Source: Spirochaetaceae bacterium (GTDB taxonomy: Bacteria > Spirochaetota > Spirochaetia > Treponematales > Breznakiellaceae). Taken from it: a DNA stretch of 11,455 nt. This document shows, in pieces, positions 5,792-11,455 of this stretch. Position 1 is the first letter of the stretch. Each line of letters begins with the position of its first letter. A program made the translations under genes and the position numbers. Where the stretch lies: positions 1 to 11,455 of the forward strand of contig JAITAM010000115.1 in the NCBI GenBank assembly GCA_031284085.1. The letters run 5' to 3'. The notes beneath the pieces were generated by a model. It searched no databases and was not told where the DNA came from. It saw only the letters and a program-made list of their open reading frames with translations.

Positions 5792-6581
5792 TCTTAGAAG
5801 TCTTACTAAGGTTTTTGAGAGAGGGACCGTCAACGAGAATTGTGTTCTCGACGATCTTTCGTTAAGCCTTGCGGCAGGAGATTTTGTAACAATTATCGGT
5901 TCTAACGGCGCGGGGAAGTCTACGCTTTTCAATGCTATATGCGGGAGCATCGCTTTAGATACCGGCATGGTGGTTCTTGACGGTAAAGATATTACAAAGC
6001 AGCGTGATTACAAAAGGGCGCAGGATATAGGGCGGCTTTTTCAAGACCCGCATACCGGTACGGCGGCCGATTTCTCTATTGAGGAAAACCTCGCACTGGT
6101 CTACGCCAAAGTGAAGGGGCGCTTTGCCTTGCAGCAGGCAATACGCAAAGATGATCGCCTGTTTTTTGAAGAGCAGGTGCTTCGACTCGGCATGGGGCTG
6201 GAGAAACGGATGAAGATGCGGGTAGGGCTTCTTTCAGGGGGGCAAAGGCAGGCTCTCACGCTGCTTTTAGCAACGCTGTCTCCGCCCAAGCTCCTCTTGC
6301 TTGATGAACATACCGCCGCCTTAGACCCGCTGAGCGCTAAGGCGGTTTTATCTCTTACTGAAGACATTACCAAAAAGCACCGTATCACAACCTTGATGAT
6401 CACGCATAATATTTCAGATGCTCTTTCTATGGGAAATCGTACTATTATGATGGCGCATGGTAAGGTAGTAATGGATATTGCGCAGGATGAACGGCGTTAT
6501 ATGACGGTAGCAGACCTTCTTGAGCGATATAAAAAGCAGGTGCACCATGATTTAGACACCGATAGGATCGTGTTTAGTTAA
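5784..6581 (+). CDS. ABC transporter ATP-binding protein (TrpZ-like)
   Basis: A 265-residue cytoplasmic ATPase that energises the importer. Walker A is GSNGAGKST (39-47), the Q-loop glutamine is Q87 (GRLFQDP), the signature LSGGQ is at 150-154, Walker B with the catalytic glutamate is LLLLDE (170-175), the D-loop ALD is at 179-181 and the H-loop histidine is H208 (MITHN). All catalytic elements are intact. The start is GTG at 5784, supported by AGGAGG (5773-5778) five bases upstream and by the 8-bp overlap with the permease. The 3' end overlaps convergent aroB by 30 bp, and no terminator lies just downstream, so transcripts probably run into antisense aroB sequence. Confidence 0.92.
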   Translation: MLSLRSLTKVFERGTVNENCVLDDLSLSLAAGDFVTIIGSNGAGKSTLFNAICGSIALDTGMVVLDGKDITKQRDYKRAQDIGRLFQDPHTGTAADFSIEENLALVYAKVKGRFALQQAIRKDDRLFFEEQVLRLGMGLEKRMKMRVGLLSGGQRQALTLLLATLSPPKLLLLDEHTAALDPLSAKAVLSLTEDITKKHRITTLMITHNISDALSMGNRTIMMAHGKVVMDIAQDERRYMTVADLLERYKKQVHHDLDTDRIVFS

Positions 6582-7655
6582 ACGTGCAGAAATAATATTA
6601 TGATTTTCAGCTGTATGGCGCCCGCCGCTGATAATACTTTCCAAGACCGATTGATCAATTTTCCCCGCGTTCACAATGCAAGCGCCGTGTGCAGCAGGCA
6701 CAATAAACCGCAGCGCACCGGCACGTTTCTTTTTATCACTTGCAAGTGCCTGCCAAAACGCCTGCTTATTCCGCAGCACAGGATGCGGTGCGGTAATTTC
6801 ATACTCTGCCGAACTGAGTAGATTACGAATGGCATCGGCGCGAGCAGACGGGGTAATGTTGAGGTATTCTCCCAGATCGCACGCTCTGGCAATGCCCCAA
6901 GCCACAGCCTCACCGTGTGAAAGAACGCCGAGTCCGACAGATGCCTCAAGGGCATGGCCAAAGGTATGGCCAAGATTGAGCAATACCCGTTCGTCTCCGG
7001 TTTCTTGAGGATCAGATTCGACAATCCGCCCTTTAATAGAAACCGCACGACTGATCACCCGATCAAGTCCCGGTCCGATTTTCAGTAACGAGGGCATTAA
7101 CGAGAAGAAGTCATCGTCCGTATCAAGAATAGTCGTTTTGATCAATTCCGCCATGCCGGACTTCCATTCGTATTCCGGCAATGTTTCCAAAACATTCGTA
7201 GGCATATACACCAATTCCGCCGGATAAAAAGTGCCTACCATGTTTTTCATGCCAAACAAATCAAAGCCTGTTTTCCCGCCGACTGCTGCATCAACCATAC
7301 CGAGGAGCGTTGTGGACACGATACACAATCTTGCGCCGCGGCGGTAGACCGACGCTGCAAATGCCGTCATATCACTTATCACGCCGCCGCCGACACCGAT
7401 AAAAAGCCCGTCTCTACCAAGGGCTGCGTTTTGAGCTGCCACAAGTATTTTTTCAACTGAAGCCCAGTTCTTGCCGTCTTCTCCGGGTGCAAGAACGCAC
7501 CGCGGGACAGTCGGATCGATAGCTGAGGCGAACTGTTCTGTATTGTTGTCGCAGACAAGTAATACTCGGTCTGCGCCGCCTGATATGGCGTTTAGTTCAG
7601 GCACTTCCGGCCTAATGACGACCTGTGTAGAATAAATTCCGAAGGTAAAGCGCAT
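6552..7655 (-). CDS. aroB: 3-dehydroquinate synthase
   Basis: A 367-residue cytoplasmic enzyme converting DAHP to 3-dehydroquinate in the shikimate pathway to aromatic amino acids; it is NAD- and divalent-metal-dependent. Visible motifs are the nucleotide-binding GVGGGVISDMTAFAASVYRRG (about 87-107), STTLLGMVDAAVGGKTG (114-130), GMKNMVGTFYP (135-145), SGMAELIKT (166-174), LNLGHTFGHALE (226-237) and HGEAV (248-252). By homology E170, H230 and H248 are the metal ligands and K128, K137 and K173 bind substrate. The length is near normal, with a short C-terminal tail that lies in the 30-bp overlap with the ABC ATPase gene. On its strand GGAG precedes the ATG by about eight bases. It is transcribed separately from the chitinase upstream, with a terminator and its own promoter between them. 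Confidence 0.96.
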   Translation of the reverse strand: MRFTFGIYSTQVVIRPEVPELNAISGGADRVLLVCDNNTEQFASAIDPTVPRCVLAPGEDGKNWASVEKILVAAQNAALGRDGLFIGVGGGVISDMTAFAASVYRRGARLCIVSTTLLGMVDAAVGGKTGFDLFGMKNMVGTFYPAELVYMPTNVLETLPEYEWKSGMAELIKTTILDTDDDFFSLMPSLLKIGPGLDRVISRAVSIKGRIVESDPQETGDERVLLNLGHTFGHALEASVGLGVLSHGEAVAWGIARACDLGEYLNITPSARADAIRNLLSSAEYEITAPHPVLRNKQAFWQALASDKKKRAGALRFIVPAAHGACIVNAGKIDQSVLESIISGGRHTAENHNIISARLTKHDPIGV

Positions 7656-7681
7656 TTATTTTCTCCAAAGTGGACATCTGA

Positions 7682-7713
7682 ATTATACAGCATTTCTTTT
7701 AAGAAAAGTGCAA
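7682..7713 (-). promoter_or_regulatory. Promoter of aroB
   Basis: On the reverse strand a perfect TATAAT (7682-7687) lies about 27 bases before the aroB ATG. The -35 element is less clear: TTGCAC (7708-7713) has a long 20-bp spacing and CACTTT (7705-7710) has 17 bp but a poor match. A small CTTTT/AAAAG inverted repeat (7696-7708) sits between the boxes. Confidence 0.55.
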
Positions 7714-7734
7714 GGTTTATTAAAAAAAATCTCC

Positions 7735-7870
7735 GCAGGCACGGCCTGTTCCGACAGCCTTAGGCTGTCTGACCTCCTGTCCCGCTTCTGTTAGGCAAAA
7801 AGCCGTACGCCTCTCTCGATACAACAACCTTTGAAACAACCTGCGGCTGTCTGACCTGTTTTGGGCTAGA
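7735..7870 (+). repeat. Dispersed repeat, copy C, with REP-like hairpins
   Basis: The segment 7768-7840 matches copy B from its GACCTC through GGCAAAAAGCCGTACGCC to TCGATACAACAACCTTTGAAACA, with scattered changes. It is preceded by two hairpins, GCAGGC-ACG-GCCTGT (7735-7749) and GACAGCC-TTA-GGCTGTC (7753-7769). The right end, TGACCTGTTTTGGGCTAG (7852-7869), read on the other strand gives CTAGCCCAAAA followed by CAGGTCA, close to the left end of copy B (CTAGCCCAAA then GGGTCA). Copies B and C together therefore suggest a short element with inverted ends, like a MITE or REP unit. It lies between the chitinase terminator and the aroB promoter. Confidence 0.7.
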
Positions 7871-7886
7871 GGCAGCAAAAAGTATA

Positions 7887-7922
7887 AAAAGAGCGGGCTG
7901 CCCGCAGACAGCTCGCTCTTTT
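7887..7922 (-). terminator. Rho-independent terminator of the chitinase gene
   Basis: AAAAGAGCGGGCTG (7887-7900) and CAGCTCGCTCTTTT (7909-7922) form a 14-bp stem with one mismatch (a possible G-U pair in RNA) and an 8-base loop. Read leftward it lies 45 bases after the chitinase stop codon and continues into a T-run. The A/T flanks are symmetric, so it could also stop rightward transcription. Confidence 0.88.
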
Positions 7923-7967
7923 CCATAAGCCTAAACTTAAAGACTCACGCTTTTAGATGCGCTCTCA

Positions 7968-9203
7968 TCATTGTACGCTTTCGTTTAAGACCTTGAAGAG
8001 ATCGCCTTCCATGTCGTGGCCGTATTCCCAAACCATAACGCCGCCGAGTCCTTTTTCTTTCACGTACGCGGCTATCTCTTTAATGGCTTGTTCATCCGTA
8101 TAGGTGATGAAAATATCCCCGTTATAGAGGAACGGCGCACGCGCCGCCTCATCCCAGTAACGGGTATACTGCCCTTCCCCTCCGTTGAGAAAGCCTTTGA
8201 TCTGAGCCCATGCAAGTCCGTCAGGGTAGGCGGCTTCCGCATACTTCTGGAATAAGCCGTTTACGCCGCCGTCCTCAACGCCGCTCCATGCTCTGCCGTA
8301 AAAAGCAAGCCCAAGTACGATTTTCTCAGCGGGGACGCCCGCGTTCAAATAGATATCTAAGACTTGCGCCGTAGACCGCTCTCCAGGGTCGGCCGGATTG
8401 GTGTGCAGATTAGCAATGTGTCCGGTACTTGCACTCCAGCCGCCGTAGTAATCGTATGCCATCAGCTTGAGGTTATCCACGATCTTTGCGGCGGCAATGG
8501 CGTCATTCTTCGTTAGCCACCACGCACCCGCCGGAACACACGCAGAAAGACTGTAGCGCTTGCCGGTTTTTTCGCCAAGCACGTTCATTGCCGCACGGAG
8601 TTCTGCTAAAAGTGCAAGGTAATTATCACGGTCTTCCGGGCGGCTCTTGATTTCCTGTCCCCAGTCCGGTCCGACCGGGTATTCCCAGTCGATGTCCGCA
8701 CCGTCAAGATCGTATTGCTCAAGATACCCGCAAAGATTGGCGATAAACGCCGCTCGTGCATCAGGATCGTGCGCCGTATCGGAGAATTCGGCGCCCCAGC
8801 CGCCTATGGAGAGATTCTGTCTCAAGTGCGGCCATATTTCTTTGAGCTTGGCGGACTGTTTCCACAAATCCCATGAACCATCGGCAGGCAGGTCTGGAAA
8901 TACAATCGTAGATTTATCGTTCTGGTCGATGAGTCCAAAAGCGATGATGATTTCCTCAAGGTATTCTCCGTGAATCTGCTCTGCAGTCCAGTAAACCTTC
9001 TTATCCTGCTCCGCTTTATCAGAGCCAAGCGGCCACGTTCTTATATACGTGGTAACTTTGGGAACAATGCCCGTAAGCAATGTTCCTGATTTTGGTGTGG
9101 GCGCCTTAGCGTCAGGCGCGCTGCCGCAAGCTGCAACGATGGCAAGTATAAACACGACTGAAACAACCGTGCTTATAAAACCAGCTCTAGATTTCTTCTT
9201 CAT
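7968..9203 (-). CDS. Lipid-anchored GH18 chitinase
   Basis: A 411-residue glycoside hydrolase family 18 protein that should hydrolyse beta-1,4 N-acetylglucosamine linkages in chitin or chito-oligosaccharides. The N-terminus is a lipoprotein signal with lipobox VAAC and lipidated C26, followed by a Pro/Ala/Thr linker, so it is membrane-anchored and possibly surface-exposed. GH18 motifs are the SxGG motif in NLSIGGWG (130-137) and the catalytic DGADIDWE (167-174), with D170, D172 and the acid E174 all present. Further on are LMAYDYYGGW, GLAFYGRAW and GGVMVWEYGHD. The length suits a single catalytic domain, and no chitin-binding module is seen. GAGGGAG precedes the ATG by about seven bases, and a strong terminator follows. 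A role in using insect, fungal or crustacean chitin is likely. Activity on peptidoglycan-like substrates, as in endo-N-acetylglucosaminidases of GH18, cannot be excluded. Confidence 0.95.
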   Translation of the reverse strand: MKKKSRAGFISTVVSVVFILAIVAACGSAPDAKAPTPKSGTLLTGIVPKVTTYIRTWPLGSDKAEQDKKVYWTAEQIHGEYLEEIIIAFGLIDQNDKSTIVFPDLPADGSWDLWKQSAKLKEIWPHLRQNLSIGGWGAEFSDTAHDPDARAAFIANLCGYLEQYDLDGADIDWEYPVGPDWGQEIKSRPEDRDNYLALLAELRAAMNVLGEKTGKRYSLSACVPAGAWWLTKNDAIAAAKIVDNLKLMAYDYYGGWSASTGHIANLHTNPADPGERSTAQVLDIYLNAGVPAEKIVLGLAFYGRAWSGVEDGGVNGLFQKYAEAAYPDGLAWAQIKGFLNGGEGQYTRYWDEAARAPFLYNGDIFITYTDEQAIKEIAAYVKEKGLGGVMVWEYGHDMEGDLFKVLNESVQ

Positions 9204-9242
9204 AATTTCTCCCTCTTGTATGAAAAGTAGTGATATAAAAGC

Positions 9243-9269
9243 CTATTATGGCATGGAAGGTCTTGTCAA
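9243..9269 (-). promoter_or_regulatory. Possible chitinase promoter
   Basis: On the reverse strand a perfect TTGACA (9264-9269) lies upstream of the chitinase. The best -10 candidates, TAATAG (9243-9248) and CATAAT (9245-9250), give short spacings of 15 and 13 bp. A sub-optimal spacing may mean that an activator is needed; the call is tentative. Confidence 0.35.
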
Positions 9270-9287
9270 ACAGTTTCGTAACCAATC

Positions 9288-9311
9288 CTCCTTTGGGCAG
9301 GCACAGCCTGC
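9288..9311. repeat. Hairpin related to dispersed repeat copy C
   Basis: GCAGGC-ACA-GCCTGC (9297-9311) is a perfect 6-bp hairpin almost identical to the one at 7735-7749 in copy C. It is preceded by CCTTTGGGC, a string also found in the reverse complement of copy B (CCCAAAGG part). It may be a relic of the same repeat family placed in the chitinase/chemoreceptor intergenic region, about 85-110 bp upstream of the chitinase start. Confidence 0.4.
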
Positions 9312-9358
9312 GACTCCACGCCTTTGACCTTGCGCCAGCGTAGCGGTGAACTGTAATA

Positions 9359-9375
9359 TTGCATTGACAATGCAA
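9359..9375. promoter_or_regulatory. 17-bp perfect palindrome over the chemoreceptor -35 box
   Basis: TTGCATTG (9359-9366), one central A, then CAATGCAA (9368-9375) is a perfect inverted repeat. It contains the whole -35 hexamer of the rightward promoter, a typical position for a repressor or a class II activator. It lies about 90 bp from the chitinase -35 candidate, so one regulator might affect both divergent genes (inference). Confidence 0.6.
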
Positions 9376-9391
9376 CCATTTGCGCTATACT
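9364..9391 (+). promoter_or_regulatory. Strong promoter of the chemoreceptor gene
   Basis: TTGACA (9364-9369) and TATACT (9386-9391) with 16-bp spacing are an excellent sigma-70 match. Transcription should start near 9398, giving a leader of about 120 nt before the ATG at 9518. Confidence 0.75.
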
Positions 9392-9397
9392 GGATCT

Positions 9398-9517
9398 TAA
9401 TTTGTTTGATTAAAGCAACTAAACAAATGTCTTAATGCTCCCGGATGAGAAGAGGTTTTTGGGCGGGCGTCGGGCAATCTGAGCATTGAGTTTTCTAAAA
9501 GATGCAGGAGAAAAAGA
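9398..9517 (+). promoter_or_regulatory. Structured 5' leader of the chemoreceptor mRNA
   Basis: The leader holds two inverted repeats. ATTTGTTT (9400-9407) pairs with AAACAAAT (9421-9428) across 13 bases. CTTAATGCTC (9431-9440) pairs with GAGCATTGAG (9481-9490) with one G-U pair, enclosing a G-rich 40-base segment and followed by TTTTCTAAAAG. I do not recognise a known riboswitch; in particular the conserved GEMM (cyclic di-GMP-I) core is not present. It could be a regulatory leader or a weak attenuator. The AGGAG ribosome-binding site (9506-9510) lies outside both stems. Confidence 0.35.

Positions 9518-11455
<1,938 letters not shown>

Noticed and set aside
8647..8973. Open frames opposite the chitinase, aroB and FapA genes
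   Set aside because: They are shadows of strongly supported genes and show no start signals or recognisable domains.
9431..9490. Cyclic di-GMP (GEMM) or other known riboswitch
   Set aside because: The conserved GEMM core strings are not present, and I could not match another class by eye.

Overview
The window looks like chromosomal DNA of a spirochaete, most likely a host- or gut-associated treponeme. This is an inference from gene content: a Jag_N-FapA protein beside a SwrB-like membrane protein, a three-gene ABC importer of the TrpXYZ/ABC_sub_bind type, a lipid-anchored GH18 chitinase and a Cache-type chemoreceptor. No rRNA or marker gene is present to fix the species. Composition looks moderate (near 50% G+C by eye). 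Ribosome-binding sites are strong and purine-rich, and several promoters are close to the sigma-70 consensus.

Layout. 1-660 has no gene. It holds a 23-bp tandem array (129-473) between two copies of a 48-bp exact direct repeat that belong to a dispersed element. 661-3539 is a rightward three-gene cluster: a FapA-family protein with an N-terminal Jag_N domain, a small unrecognised protein, and a single-pass membrane protein with a C-terminal helix-turn-helix-like segment. In other bacteria genes of this kind sit at the end of flagellar/sigma-28 operons, so the cluster is probably motility-linked. 3540-3922 is intergenic. It holds a second tandem array (13 identical 17-bp cores every 21 bp), then a near-consensus promoter whose -10 box and predicted start lie in a perfect 26-bp palindrome.

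3923-6581 is a compact operon for a binding protein, permease and ATPase, probably importing an aromatic amino acid or similar small molecule. Its last gene overlaps tail-to-tail by 30 bp with leftward aroB (6552-7655, 3-dehydroquinate synthase). 7656-7967 holds the aroB promoter, a third copy of the dispersed element and a strong terminator hairpin for the next leftward gene, the chitinase lipoprotein (7968-9203). 9204-9517 is a divergent regulatory region with a strong rightward promoter overlapping a 17-bp palindrome and a structured leader of about 120 nt. It is followed by a chemoreceptor gene (9518 onward) that runs off the usable sequence.

The last 88 bases are 80 G, one C and 7 G. This is almost certainly a sequencing or assembly artefact at a contig end, so the extreme C-terminus of the chemoreceptor cannot be read.

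The genes are mostly ordinary housekeeping, motility and nutrition functions. The less usual content is non-coding: two unrelated, well-homogenised tandem arrays on either side of the FapA cluster, a dispersed element with reconstructable inverted ends, and two promoter-embedded perfect palindromes. I found no convincing new defence or mobile system.
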